Below, piece after piece: positions 33,861 through 45,922 of a stretch of DNA of 64,000 nt. Position numbers and translations under genes: made by a program. Position 1 is the first letter of the stretch, and each line of letters begins with the position of its first letter. Location of the stretch: NCBI GenBank assembly GCA_963082975.1, contig OY720348.1, positions 54,029,564 to 54,093,563 of the forward strand. Reading direction: 5' to 3'. The stretch comes from Labia minor. Its lineage: Eukaryota; Arthropoda; Insecta; Dermaptera; Spongiphoridae. Below the pieces are notes generated by a model. It saw only the letters and a program-made list of their open reading frames with translations. It was not told the origin of the DNA and made no database searches.

Positions 33861-34759
33861 CTTTTGAGTACCCTATGACAACAGAGATAAATGAATTATT
33901 CATGTTTAAATTAGAATTTTGAATTTTATCTAAATCGTTCCAGATATGATGGTCAATTTATAATATGAAGAATTAAAATGAAGCAATTAAATAATTAATT
34001 TTAAGCATTTAATATTCACTTGTTTAAATTTATATCCTCATTCAATTTATTTATAAGAATTCTTTTCAATAAAATTTATCTTAAAAAAATACATTTTATG
34101 AAATGCTAAAATTGGAATAAATGAAAAAAAAAAATAATAATAACTTAATACTAAAAAAAAATATGTGTGCTTTTTTGACTTATAAATGAAATGAAATAAG
34201 CAATGAAACGGTTTAATAAATTGCACGAGGATTTTTTTTCTTTCTTACCTCTTTATTAAGAAAATACAAGTGAAGATATTTAATTATCTAATAGGATTAG
34301 AGAGGGAATAATACTTATTATGCTAAAGTGAATCCTGCCACCAGATGTCAGATCTTGACGTAATTTAATAAATGTAATTATTTAATGAAATTAGAGGGAG
34401 ACAATACAACCCCAACAATTCCCTATCCCCTGTCCCCTAAGTTATTTTTGAAATGTTTATTTTTTCCATTTACCTAATCAATCTACAATTCAATATTTTA
34501 TTTATCAACTGATTCATTAGATTTTCTTTACTTTAAGAATTTAATTTGATAATAATAATTAAATTTATACACATAATTTATAATATTAATATTTTCATAT
34601 GGAGGAGGATGTATTATTAAACATAATAAGGGAATTATAAATGGATTTAATAAATTAATATTTGCTTTTTTATTATTATTTATTATTATATTTCTGAATG
34701 AATAATCATTTTATTCTTAATTTTTACACATTTAATTTTCTTAATTTCTTAATTTATCA
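33861..34759. other. AT-rich spacer, no gene seen
   Basis: Simple A/T sequence with a mixed patch at 34320-34440; no feature. Confidence 0.6.
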
Positions 34760-35055
34760 TTGATATTCACCGTCATTTTCTGAGATTTTTGACCTTAAAC
34801 TGTTTGACCAAGAGGCGAATTTTGGGTTGAATTGATGGAAGATTTTGAGAAAAATTCTTGACACTAACACTACCACTGATTCACGTCTGCTCCTGACGAC
34901 AGCCTGAGGCCGATTGACTCTCTAATTTTTGAAAATGGCGCCGAAATGGGCGCCGAACGTTGAGACACAAATCTAACAATTAATCGTGAAAATAAGCCGG
35001 GTAATTTCACATAATAATAAAAACTTTCACGGAAACCTAAACGAACTAATATATA
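34760..35055 (+). repeat. Family C copy with GGCGCC hairpin
   Basis: Most complete C copy. It contains GACACTAACAC, GACGACAGCC, GAAAATGGCGCCGAAATGGG and CGCCGAACGTTGAGAC, then ACTTTCACGGAAACCTAAACG. The hairpin is GGCGCC (34937-34942), loop GAAATG, GGCGCC (34949-34954). Downstream (TA)n at 35073-35100. Class unknown. Confidence 0.6.
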
Positions 35056-35064
35056 TATACTTTA

Positions 35065-35103
<39 letters not shown>

Positions 35104-35797
35104 CGAATCAATGCATATACGAGTTAATCATTTATAGAATAAATGATAAATAGAGTGAAAGCAATGAAATTTAAAGTACAGACCATAGAATAACAACTAA
35201 AATTGGTTTCTATCAATTAGACACAATGAATAATCCGTTAATTCAATACAAATATATTCCGTTTGTTTTTGTAAATAATTAAAGACAGTAAAGTGTTTTC
35301 TGTTAAAATAGCTTGACACGTATGTTTTCTATAGGTATATGTATGTATGGACATATGTATAAAGTGTTAATACGTTTAAGTTACAATAAAAAAATAATGT
35401 TTGAATTGGAATACAATAAATAAAAAAAACACACATTTGGGTTGATTAAATGACTAAAATGGTAAATATTGGGGAATCTAAGTACTGGAATAACTCGGTT
35501 TGCATTGAACCAGAAAAATGATTGTTTGAATATCAAAGAATTCAAAACACAAGTATATATGAAATCAGAATGAAATTTCTTCTTTAACATATAGTGGTAT
35601 AGTTTAATAATAAAATATATTAGATGAATTTAAAATTAATTATGTAAATAAAAATTATTTTGAGAATTTAAAATTGTAAATTTTTGGATTTTCATGGGTT
35701 ATTAATATTGAATAAATAATTAAATGATTAAATAATAAATTCAAATTAAACAAAAATACTATAATATATATAATATTAATAAATTATAAAAATAAAT
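35056..35797. other. AT-rich spacer, no gene seen
   Basis: TA-rich at 35048-35102; a mixed patch at 35160-35600 with no supported ORF (the 69-codon reverse ORF has no recognisable domain). Confidence 0.55.
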
Positions 35798-36032
35798 CTG
35801 ATTTTTGTACACGGCGGCGGCTATCAAGTCGGTTTTCGCCTAAATAAAGGTGTTCTATGATCAGTGAAAGTATTCTATCAACCTTTCTCTTGATTTTCTT
35901 GTTCGGTGGCGCTACTTTTTATTTCAATTTTGTTCATATAGGCTAGATAGTTTTTGGTCCGATAACCCCAGCTAGAAAAATTCCCTTGCTTGAAGCCGGG
36001 ACCACGAGGTTGTGAGTCAAGCCTTATTTATT
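35798..36032 (-). repeat. SINE S copy
   Basis: Reverse orientation: GATTTTTGTACACGGCGG, GGTGTTCTATGATCAGTGAA, CAACCTTTCTCTTGATTTTC, GGTGGCGCTACTTTTTAT, then AAGCCGGGACCACGAGGTTG and GTGAGTCAAGCC near the head. Confidence 0.85.
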
Positions 36033-37404
36033 TTCCTTCTTATATGGACCTTGCTGTAACATTCGGGATCAATTTTAAGGATAAGAATAAAATAATATTA
36101 ATGTGTTGCCTATAAACCAGGCGTTCTTGATCGGTGATGCCCTCTGGTATGTATCATTTTAATCTTTTTTATTTAATTTATTCCTTTCACTACTTTCACT
36201 AATTGAAATAATATTAAGTCTATCCACTTTTCCTTCCAGAAGTAATAAGAATAATAATTAAATGATAATCATGAAATGAACAACCAAAAGTAAGTATTAA
36301 TATCTCAAACATCTCTACTTTATTATATTAAATTTCTTAAAAGTATGCCTAAATGTATTCGCATTGTCCGTTCTGAATTATTACTACCTGAACGTTCATA
36401 TCAGTAATAAGAAGATATATAATAATTTCATTTTTTTTTTTATTATAATAAAATTTATTTTCCTGAAGTTGTTCATATAAATTTAAAATTATAATTTTTT
36501 TTTTAAATTAATAATTTTTATTGCCTATAAATATAAGTCTGTGTAAATAAAAGTATATTTTGGAATAAATTTAATAATAAATAATTCATGTTTGGTAACA
36601 AATAAATTCAATTGAAACTACAATAAGAAGAGTGGATTAAATATTTGTTCTCGTTTCCAATACTAAATAATAACATTATAGGCGTTTCGAAAAGCGAATT
36701 TCCATATAAATCAAAAGCAAAATTGATACGGGTACAATTTACAACAATTATAATTGAAATTTGCATTATTCGTAGAATTGTATTTTATAACCATAGCATA
36801 ACTCCATGAAATGAAAATCATCATTTTAATTCTATTATTATGAAAGCAAATAAAAAAAAATCAATATAATTAACCGAATTTTATTAATTTTATTTTAATA
36901 GTGAATTAGAAATAATCATATCGTATATATTGAGCAACAATGCCTTGCTAGAAGGAGTACTTTTATACATTTTCGATGGGGAGAAATATATATATTCACT
37001 CTCTTATAAAATAATATTTTTCATTAAGTAATATCATTAAAAATTTAAATAAAATATTTATAAGTTTTAATATTTCAAAATTTAAAATAAATATAAAATG
37101 TAATTATATATTTAAATATTTAATAATATGATGTTGTTTACAAACGATAAATGATGATTTTTATAAATTATAAGTGTGATATAATTAAAAAAATAATCCC
37201 ACTTTGAATGTTGTTTTTAAGTAATAATAATTATTTTTTATGGGAATTTTACTTACTCTCCTGAAAAATCAATTAAATATGCATATCTAAATTATATATA
37301 ATAATTATATTTATTTTAAAAATTTTTACAGTTTGAGAAGACAAGGATATTGGATGCAGCAACTACTCAACAAAATGTCTCTATCTTGAGCTACACCCAT
37401 CCAT
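36033..37404. other. 1.4-kb AT-rich spacer, no gene seen
   Basis: Mixed composition at 36050-36260 and 36660-36800, otherwise simple A/T. No ORF, RNA or repeat recognised. Confidence 0.55.
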
Positions 37405-38053
37405 TTTTTACCGACCAACGATAGTAAGGGAGGTATTGTTTTGACACCAAATTTCACATGTGGAGATTTTTACATATCTCCACGAATCATGCATTTTCTT
37501 AACAGAAAAAAGTATTTTTAGCATGATGTCTGTCCGTCCGTCTGTCTGTCTGTCCGTCCGTATAGATGTGTACAGCTTGAACGGCTCAACGGAGTTTTAT
37601 GAAATTTGGTATATTTACTTAATGCATCAGTGGGATGAATTGATCAACTTTTGGTGCAAATCCGGAAACCGGAAGTGGTAGTATTAACGATCGACGATAG
37701 GAAGGGAAGGGTTATTTTCACACCAAATTTCACATGAAGAGATTTTTTTATATATCACCACGAATCATACACTTTGTATTGGTTTTATCCTCGGGAAAAT
37801 CATATTTATTAGTTTTTTCTTGATTTAAAATTATATGACGTCATCCAGCCATTCATGACGACACAGCCTGGTCTTACATATATATTATAAGTAAAATAGA
37901 ATTAAAAATGTTTATATTTATTACTTATGTATCCATATATGTTTTTATTAGATTAATAGATATATTAAAATTATTTGAAATTGTTTCTGTAGCTGGAAAT
38001 TAATTAACTTCAAACCGTCGTTCGGTTCGGACCTGGCCACAGGTCAACTTATT
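37405..38053 (+). repeat. HINE-B copy
   Basis: Full length: TTTTTTACCGACCAACG start (one change in the inverted repeat), GTCC/GTCT tract at 37530-37560, CGTCGTTCGGT at 38017-38027, hairpin GACCTG-GCCA-CAGGTC, end AACTTATTTA. It shares the variant GGTTTTATCCTCGGGAAAAT with the copies at 8531 and 59950 (subfamily). Confidence 0.92.
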
Positions 38054-38657
38054 TAAATACTTAAATCTACTCTCGTTTCCCAAGATCATAGACCACGCCT
38101 CACACCCATATTATACAACCGACAAAATAATTGTTTTATATATTTTAATTTTGATTCCCCTTGATAATAATTTTCACCATTTTAATTCATATTAACAGGC
38201 GTTATCCGATTGCAACCTCAATTTAATTTCTTCTCAAATATTATTATCCTTCGTGAATATAATATAATAATAATAATAAATATATATATATATATATATA
38301 TTCTATAATAATATAATTAATTTTAAATACTTATTCATTATGATTCTAAATACTCATTAAAAATAAATTATTTAAAAAAATTACTGTTATTATTGAATAA
38401 TAAATAATTAATAATATAGTATTGATTTGTTTAATTTTTAAAATTATCAATATTTAATCCAGCGTGATATTCAATTTTCATTTTTGGATTAAATTCCAAG
38501 TAATATTGAATATTTTATTCTATTCTCTTGTTAAGGTCATATATTATATAAAGTGTAATTGTAATCGAATATTTGTTCCTGGCTGTTTTTAGTTTTATAA
38601 ATCAGTTTGGTGAAATGATTAAAGATAGCGCTATATATTTTGGATTAAATTAAAATG

Positions 38658-38698
<41 letters not shown>

Positions 38699-38775
38699 CA
38701 TACCCATATATATTTATAATTTGTTCATTAGGTAATTGATGTTACTGGTTTTCGTATGTTTCCAAGAATTCTCTT

Positions 38776-38813
<38 letters not shown>

Positions 38814-39000
38814 CTAATTCTATTCTTTATGGTCTATGTTGAACTTAATTAAGAAACTAAGTCGATTTATTTAAGTTTTCTACCACTTTCCAACCAACCA
38901 ATCCATGTTCTACTGCGGGTGATTAATTTTTTTAGAAATGTGCAATTTGAAACAAGTTTTACTGTATAGCTTGTTCTTGAAACTGTCTAGACTATGGATT
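38054..39000. other. AT-rich spacer, no gene seen
   Basis: (TA)n at 38280-38300, 38659-38692 and 38778-38810; mixed patches at 38065-38230 and 38860-39000. No feature. Confidence 0.55.
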
Positions 39001-39059
39001 AGTGTTTAAAGCGATAGTTGAGAAATAGAAATCGATAAAGAGGTATAGGTTTAAGTTCC

Positions 39060-39121
39060 AATAAATATTAAATAAACAGATATATAAGAGGCGAAAGAAA
39101 TAAATCCCAAATTGAACATAA
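39060..39121 (+). repeat. Family F copy, left part
   Basis: GATATATAAGAGGCGAAAGA then AATAAATCCCAAATTGAACA matches 25640-25680. It is separated from its right part (39770-39865) by the HINE-B at 39122-39765. Confidence 0.65.
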
Positions 39122-39765
39122 AATATGTTGACCTGTGGCCAGGCGCAGAACCGACCAACGGTTTGAAATAAATTAATTTCTAGCTACAGAAACAATTTCA
39201 AATAATTTAAATGTATCTATTAATAAAATATCTATTATAATAAAAAACAGATATGGATATAACATAACTATTTTTAATTTTATTTTATTTATAATATATA
39301 AGTATGAGCTGGCTGTGATGTCATGAAGAGATGAATGACGTCATATAATTTCAAATTAAGAAAAAACTAATGAGGATGATTTTTCTCAAGGATAAAACCA
39401 ATACAAAGTGCATGATTCGTGGAGATGTGTAAAAAATCTCCTCATGTGAAATTTGGTGTGAAAATAACCCTTCCCTTCCTATCGTCGATCGCTAATACTA
39501 CCACTTCAGGTTTCCGGATATACACCAAAAGTTGATCAATTCATCCCACTGATGCATTAAGTAAATATACCAAATTTCATCAAAATCCGTTGAGCCGTTC
39601 AAGCTGTACACATCTATTACAGACACACAGCGGACTGACAGACATCATGCTAAAATACTTTTTTCTGTTAAGAAAATGAATGATTCGTGGAGATATGTAA
39701 AAATCTCCACATGTGAAATTTGGTGTAAAAACAATACCTCCCTTACTATCGTCGGTCGGTAAAAA
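39122..39765 (-). repeat. HINE-B copy inserted in family F
   Basis: Reverse orientation: GTTGACCTGTGGCCAGGC at its 3' end, CCACTTCAGGTTTCCGG, an altered microsatellite region (39613-39640, largely lost), and CGTCGGTCGGTAAAAAT at its 5' end. The hairpin is intact (GACCTG-TGGC-CAGGCG with a changed outer base). The surrounding F sequence is otherwise continuous with the uninterrupted copy at 25590. Confidence 0.9.
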
Positions 39766-39865
39766 TATAAAAAATAAAGAAATAATCCAATTAATATTAT
39801 TTTTTGGTTGTTTAGAATTCATTTATCATATTTTTATTATTTTGAGATTAAATAATAGCTTATAT
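39766..39865 (+). repeat. Family F copy, right part
   Basis: AATTCATTTATCATATTTTT and GAGATTAAATAATAGCTTAT match 25730-25785. Confidence 0.65.
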
Positions 39866-39912
39866 ATATAAGGAATTGGTTTTCTCTTATATATATATAT
39901 ATATATATATAA

Positions 39913-40144
39913 CAGGTGTGTACAAGCTTAAATCCGATGTTCGCTCATAGATGGCGTTATTGAGCGTATGAAGGTCATGTGGACCCGCCATTTTATTGGC
40001 ATGGTATTCATAAATTGCCCGAAAGATGGAAAAAAATATATAGATAGCGAGGGCAAGTACTTGTGAATAAATTTGATTTTGCTTTCCATTGAAAAAAAAT
40101 GTGTTTTTCTCATTAAAAATAGCGGATTTGAGCTTGTACACCTG
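39913..40144. mobile_element. MITE with about 22-bp TIRs
   Basis: Left end CAGGTGTGTACAAGCTTAAA then TCCG; right end CGGATTTGAGCTTGTACACCTG. These are inverted repeats differing by a 2-bp gap and one base. About 232 bp. The flanks are TA-rich (ATATATAA and GTATACTA), so a target duplication cannot be assigned; CAG ends suggest hAT but a TA-targeting family is possible. Two ORFs on the reverse strand (61 and 84 codons) are not supported. Confidence 0.75.
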
Positions 40145-40175
40145 GTATACTAATATAACAATATATATATTTATA

Positions 40176-40375
40176 TATCTATGGTTGTGAAAACAGATTT
40201 ACCCTAGAAATTTTTTTTGGCTTTTTCGAACTTCAAAGGGTATCCACTAAATTGTTGTTTAATTAGATCTTAAAATTTTTAAAATCACTCCCAGGTCTTT
40301 AGAAAATCATTGGCTCTTCTTACAAACTTAATGCGATTTTGCCGGATGTAAATATAAACAGTGCTATCTCCTATA
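40176..40375 (+). repeat. Family E copy
   Basis: CTATGGTTGTGAAAACAG, AAGGGTATCCACTAAATTGT, CCGGATGTAAATATAAACAG; matches 25826-26010 and part of 56252-56385. Confidence 0.6.
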
Positions 40376-41074
40376 CTTTAATTAATTTTTATATTTTTCA
40401 AAAATAAAAAACAATATAACAATATATATATATTTATTTCAAATTAATGATTACCTTTTAGTATGCAGCTGCCAGGCCTTGCCAGAAACTCTTCTGAAAA
40501 AAAAAAATATTTGCTTTTAATAAAACGTTTCCCTAGAAACTATAATATTATAAAGTATTAATAATAACAATATTTATATATTAATTTAAAATAAAATCAT
40601 TCATTTATATTTTTTAATCTATTGAAATGATTATTTATTTAATCTTAAATTAACTTTGCTTCTTGTTTTACTTACGTGAGGGAGACCTGAGCAGATCTTT
40701 ATAAGGTTTTTTGTTTTCAGATAGTTCAGAAATTAAAAATTTATGCAGATCTTTACGTTTCATAAATTTGAGAATCCAAATATGATTTTAAAATTTTTCA
40801 TGTATGCATGTAGTTAAAAAATACATAACTAAATAAAATAAACCGAAGATTTTAAATAGATTTTTTGAAGCAATATAAATGAAATCCTATTAGTTACAGA
40901 GATTTTCAACAAAATATTATGCATCACTTAGAGGACAGGAAGCAGAACTCTGTCTAAAGAGGATGAGCGCTAAAGAGCAACTTGATAATAAAAAAAAAAA
41001 AATTAATTTTATTTGTTCATTGAATGAAATATACATTTTCAGTAAAATCTTTATAATTAAACGACTAAGCAATC
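40376..41074. other. AT-rich spacer, no gene seen
   Basis: Mixed patches at 40460-40510, 40670-40760 and 40910-40985 without recognised features. Confidence 0.55.
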
Positions 41075-41235
41075 CTTCTAAACAGCTTCATGGATTTTAA
41101 TGGTTCGGGTATCATTAGAACCGTCATGACCCAATCCGTCATGATCCGTTCCAAAGTTATGGGCAAAAAACCGACCGAAATAAAGAACGCTCCATGTGGT
41201 GCCTCTGGTGGCTCAGTTAAGAAGTTGACCTTTAA
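41060..41235. other. Unclassified complex patch
   Basis: Contains AACGACTAAGCAATCCTTCT, TTCATGGATTTTAATGG, then GTCATGACCCAATCCGTCATG and CCGACCGAAATAAAGAACGC. Opposing ORFs of 64 and 82 codons overlap here. The phrase 'TCATGGATTTTAATGG' resembles the 'GGATTTTGATGAAATTTGG' phrase of HINE-B, suggesting a relative of that class, but no termini are visible. Confidence 0.3.
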
Positions 41236-41860
41236 TATAAAAATAATAATTCTAGAAATTAAATTGAATATTTCTCCTAATTGATTAATATTTTCTAAAA
41301 CAAAGTAAGTCATATTTTTTATATTTAAATTTATATTTTGACAAATAGTGCCATTTGGAGAAATGAAGATCCAATTGAGAGAAAAAATATACTGATTAAA
41401 TTAAAATGAATTAAAACCTTTAACATACAAACTTTCAAAAAATTACTATGTATTACATCGGCGGTACAGGGGGCAGACCTATATATATATATTTGTGTAA
41501 AATACAAAAGTTTTTACAAATAAGATGATTAAATAATCAATTTTCGTGTGTGAAAATAAAATGAACAGGATATTTGTGTTGTTAGGGTGAGCATAAGATA
41601 GAGTTATATAAAAAGGTTATGGTTTCTATTCTAATGCCCATAAAATAACAATTTTCCATATTCGGGTAAGCTTCGTGGAGATCAGCAAGCGGGCAGAGTC
41701 AAGCAAGCCGGGGATCCATTGAAAGCCATGATTTACGATCAGCATTTAACCCTTTTCAAGGGGTGGAAAAAATGGACAAATATAGACGAAAAATATACGC
41801 ACAGCACATACATAGATCAAAATTTATTTTTTTTTCTTTTATTATTATTATTATTATTTT

Positions 41861-41896
<36 letters not shown>

Positions 41897-42015
41897 TTAA
41901 GATAAATATTTTATATTATTTACTCATCAAAAGTTGCACTTAGAACCTAAATATTTAATTTTCTAATTAAAATTAAAATTACCATAATTTTTATTTTAAT
42001 AAAAAAAAAATTAAA
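41236..42015. other. AT-rich spacer, no gene seen
   Basis: Mixed patch at 41640-41780 (AAGCGGGCAGAGTCAAGCAA), (TTA)n at 41841-41858 and (TA)n at 41862-41892. The 74-codon ORF runs into these repeats and is not supported. Confidence 0.55.
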
Positions 42016-42114
42016 ATGTTAATTATTGTTTTGATCATACTATTTCTCCTACCAGCTGGCGAAAGCTTTATGAACTCCATGAATGTAGCGGAAATAAAAA
42101 GCACAACAGTATAG
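42016..42114 (+). CDS. Candidate small secreted-peptide ORF
   Basis: A 32-codon ORF from ATG 42016 to TAG 42112-42114. The first 17 residues, MLIIVLIILFLLPAGES, look like a signal peptide: short N-region, hydrophobic core of about 11, then Pro-Ala-Gly-Glu-Ser. The rest, FMNSMNVAEIKSTTV, is polar and coded by more balanced codons (TCC, GCG, AGC, ACA) than the spacer around it. It is preceded by an A-rich stretch (AAAATTAAAATG). It could be a tiny peptide gene, or the first exon of a secreted protein whose donor I cannot see. Hydrophobic ORFs arise easily in AT-rich DNA, so confidence is low. No family recognised. Confidence 0.25.
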   Translation: MLIIVLIILFLLPAGESFMNSMNVAEIKSTTV

Positions 42115-43816
42115 CCAACAGAAATAGAAAAAAAATATCCCTAAAAGTTATCATAATTTAGTTAACATATTTTTGGCATTATTTTTATATATTATTTAAA
42201 TCATAAATTTTTTCTTAATTCTTTATTAATAAATTCTATATTAATAATAATAATAAAAAAATGTATAATTATACACCATGAATTCTCAAAACACATATTT
42301 ATTTCAACACAATCATTATTAAATTTAATTTTCTTTCAGATAACTTCCATTGAATTAATTTTATGTTTAATTTTGAATAGTTATTTGTAAATTAAACGGT
42401 CTGAACTAATTAGCAACTATTTATATATAATATGATCTTAATAATGAAATTAAAAAAATGTTTAGTTACATGATCACTAGAGAAAAAAACATACACATAC
42501 AAAAAAAATCTTTTAATGAAAAAATAAACAAAAAAAAAAAAGAGAAAAATTCTTATAGTCTTAACTTCTAAAGAAATTAATTTTGAAATTTAAGAATTTT
42601 AATTAGGACATTCAATTAAAAAATAATTGAAAATGACTTGAGGAATTATTCAAACAAAGAGAAGTTAATTAAAACATGAGATAATATTATTTTTTTTTTT
42701 TAATTAGAATAAAGAGAAAAATTCAAGTTTTTCGCAAACTTTACCATTAGAAGTGGGTGCTTTAGCTCATTTAATGCGGAACTAATTAGGTGACACATAT
42801 CATAATCTGAATTACAAATAAAAAAAATCTTTTAAGACTTAGTTTTATATTTGTTTTATGTGTTTTTAAAATTATTTTACCAATACTATGATTGAAATAT
42901 TCATTTTGTGTAAAAATATTGATTATTAAGACATTCAACTTGACTCATATTAAATAATAATAAAAATAATAAAATGAATATAAACTATACAATACGAGAT
43001 CCTATTTTTATGGGATATATCACGACGGCATCAAAATCCGATAAGTGCCTGCGACACCCGTTCATTCCCATCACGGACACAATTTATTATTATTATTTTT
43101 TTTTATTTTAATTTATTGCCCACCTGGATTAAAGTCTATCAGTTTTCGCATTATTTGTAAATCATTGTAAATATTATTACGCTAGATTTTATGTAGTGGA
43201 AGGTTGCGATAATCGTACCAAAAAAATCGAGAAACGTCAAAACAAAAATAGGGAAAATGATTTTTTATAAGAAATTTAAATTAAAAACACGAAATAAAAT
43301 TATTCATTAATAACAATTTTTAAAATACAAGAAATATTCTTAAAAAAGAAAAAATTAAAATAAAGATAACAAAGAGTACATATGTCGTACCATTGAATAT
43401 ATGTATTTTTCTTGACTTGTTCAATTATTTCCGAACAGACGTGATAAACATGTCTTTTTTGTTTTATTGACCCCAGCACACAAATCATCCACCCAGATTT
43501 CAAATTTTGAACACTGGATCAAATTTTCAGCTTGGTTCTAGATAAAACGCCCCTCATAACAATAGAAATATTATACTACTGTAATTAGATGAAAACACTT
43601 CAATTATCTAATTTGTAATTAATCTAGCAAAATACAGTTTGTTTAGGTGTATTAAAATTAGGAATTATTAGGTACTACTTAGGAATCGTTTCTAGGTACG
43701 ATTTAGAAAGTATCATACTTGTACAAAACTTACATATATGCAAATTCTAATTTTTCTAAAAGGAAAAATCAAAATTACACATAAATAATAAATGTAAAAA
43801 ATACACTATTTTTCGA
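42115..43816. other. 1.7-kb AT-rich spacer, no gene seen
   Basis: Mixed patches at 42740-42800, 43000-43080 and 43370-43560. No ORF, RNA or known repeat supported (a 67-codon reverse ORF at 43300-43503 has no domain). Confidence 0.55.
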
Positions 43817-44140
43817 TCGGCGCCCCTCAAAATTTGGCACTTCTTGCAGTCACTAGGCTTGCTCGCCCCTTTTTAGACACTGAATATAATATAATTTATT
43901 ATAATATATGAAGAAAATTACAGCAATAAGGGTAAATGTATACTATTTAGCAGAATTCTTAAAAATCATGAGTTTTTATATTGCTGACCTAATAATGTGG
44001 TATAATATAATCTTAGATTGAATTTTTGCATTGCATTATTTCATATGTCAATGGTACGACTTGTGTATATGTACCCTAAAATTTCATTAATTAGCCAAAT
44101 TTTTTTTCACGTTAAGTTCAAAACCCTAGAACTGGCCCTG
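43817..44140. mobile_element. Decayed hAT-like element
   Basis: GATCGGCGCCCCTCAAAATT and CACTAGGCTTGCTCGCCCC near one end, and AACCCTAGAACTGGCCCTG at the other, fit the termini of the common hAT class whose ends read CAGGGCC. The left terminus is not identified. No transposase. Confidence 0.4.
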
Positions 44141-45309
44141 TATATATGATAAGTTTATTATGTAGGATATTAAATTATACATAAATTGTAAAATTATTTT
44201 AAAATTAGCTGATAAATAATCAAATTCAAATACAAAAAGTATAAAAAAATTTAACATTATTACTTTCTTCAATATATATAGAAGTTTGTATCCAAAAGGA
44301 AATAAAAAATGAAGCTTCTGTCTTTCCCTCTCTCTCGGTCTTTATTATTTTCATCCAAAGTTTTTTGAGCTTTCATATCGAATTATACAACTCATTCGCG
44401 GCTTCAAAGATGTTATCAAGGCAATTGAAAAAGTTTTTTTTTCTTTAGCCCACCAGCAAAACCTTGCCTTTATTTGGATTATTTGATGAAAAATAAAGTA
44501 GGAAGGGATAAATGTTATTTTTCCATCTCTTATTTTATAATGTCAGAGATTACGTAAGATTGTATTTTTTGAAGCAATAAAATATACACCAAAAAAGTTT
44601 AACTTTAAATTAAATAAATAAATAGATAACAATATAAGTATATCTATATAATAATATACATATATTATAATATATGTATATAATAATACTACCTGGAACA
44701 CCGAGCTATCGCTCGACTCTTTGAAAAATATTGATATACAATTCTTTAATTATTTATTACAATTATTAAATGTTACATCATTGCATCAATCTGATTAAAA
44801 TTAATGGAACTTGGTCCTCAATAATAATAAATAATAATATTTTAGTAAAAAAATATTAAATATTATAAAACTATCTAAAAATTAATTAAAATTAAAAATC
44901 AACACGAAAATAAATAAAAAAAAAACATAAAATTAACTAATAAAAATTTATAAGAATTAACAAAAAATTAAACGACTAAACAGATTGAAAAATTTCAAAT
45001 ATTTTGGAGAAAAAAAATAATTAAAAAGTATAATAACTAATTAATAAAATAAATTTTAACTAATAACTAATAACTAATAAAAAATTAAATGAAAAATTTC
45101 AAATTTTTTAAAGGAACAGGTATTAAAAAATTATTTATTTTTTCTTTTATATTTCTATTTAATATTATTAGATAATATTTATTCAATAATTTATTTTCAA
45201 TAAAATATTCTTTAATTATCAATTTAAATTAATATTAATTAAAGAAAGAAATTGTTTTTAAAATATCATTAACAATATGTATAATAAATATTTTTAATTT
45301 TATTTCGAA
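44141..45309. other. AT-rich spacer, no gene seen
   Basis: A short hairpin CGAGC-TATC-GCTCG at 44702-44715 lies in ACCTGGAACACCGAGC, a style seen at Helitron-like ends. The rest is simple A/T sequence, with a mixed patch at 44290-44470. Confidence 0.5.
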
Positions 45310-45500
45310 ATTAAAAAAGAATGGCAAGAGGCAAATATGGATGACGTAGTTAGTCACGTCATATAAATTTAAATTAAGAAAAAATTAATGAAGATGATTT
45401 TTCCCTAAGCTGAATCCAATACAGATCGATTTTACTATGTAAAAATTATCTATGGTGTGAATTTCAAAAAAATCCATCCAGCGGTTTAATATCTCAAAAA
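45310..45500 (-). repeat. Diverged HINE-B relative
   Basis: The reverse strand shares the GACGTCAT...TTAATTTAAATTATATGACG area, AAAAAACTAATGAAGATGAT-type sequence and the AATCCATCCAGCGG phrase with family B, but not the 5' inverted repeat or microsatellite. It continues directly into the LINE tail. Confidence 0.5.
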
Positions 45501-45508
45501 CATACAAA

Positions 45509-45745
45509 TATGGCCACATCATGAGGCGAGATAAAAACCTAGAAAAATTTATTGTTGAGGGCAAAGTTGAATTCAAGCGACTAAGGGGTAGATCTCCATC
45601 AAGATGGGTAGATCAGGTCAAACACCTGTGACTGGCAGCACACTCAGAGAAACGGCACACACATCCTTGGATCGTGACGTTTGGAAGTCAACAGTTAAAC
45701 GTGTCATTTTATGACCACGACGTCTCAAACATGATACTAGGAAAG
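45509..45745 (+). pseudogene. Non-LTR retrotransposon (LINE) ORF2 C-terminus relic
   Basis: Translates as YGHIMRRDKNLEKFIVEGKV, then EFKRLRGRSPSRWVDQVKHL, a stop, and LAAHSETAHTSLDRDVWKST then VKRVIL with a second stop before PRRLKHD. The order GHIMRR - LEK.I..GK - RGR.P.RW.DQ - DRD.W is the typical C-terminal tail after the reverse transcriptase in RTE-, Jockey- and CR1-like LINEs. Only about 75 residues remain; the reverse transcriptase and endonuclease are absent, as expected for a 5'-truncated copy. Two in-frame stops show it is dead. The clade cannot be fixed from this tail. Confidence 0.8.
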
Positions 45746-45922
45746 CGAAGAATTTTTGTTAGTATAATAAGATAAGAGAGAGATATGTATATAAAATAAT
45801 ACACAATAAAAGTGAAATTCCACATTAATTGCTTATTTATATTATTTCATATTTGTTCACTAAAACCCTAGAGCACTATTTTAAACATATTTATATCAAA
45901 TATATAATTAATATAGTACTTC

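Noticed and set aside
41065-41313. Opposing 64- and 82-codon ORFs as an overlapping gene pair
   Set aside because: Only one can be real at most; no domain, and phrases resemble repeat sequence.
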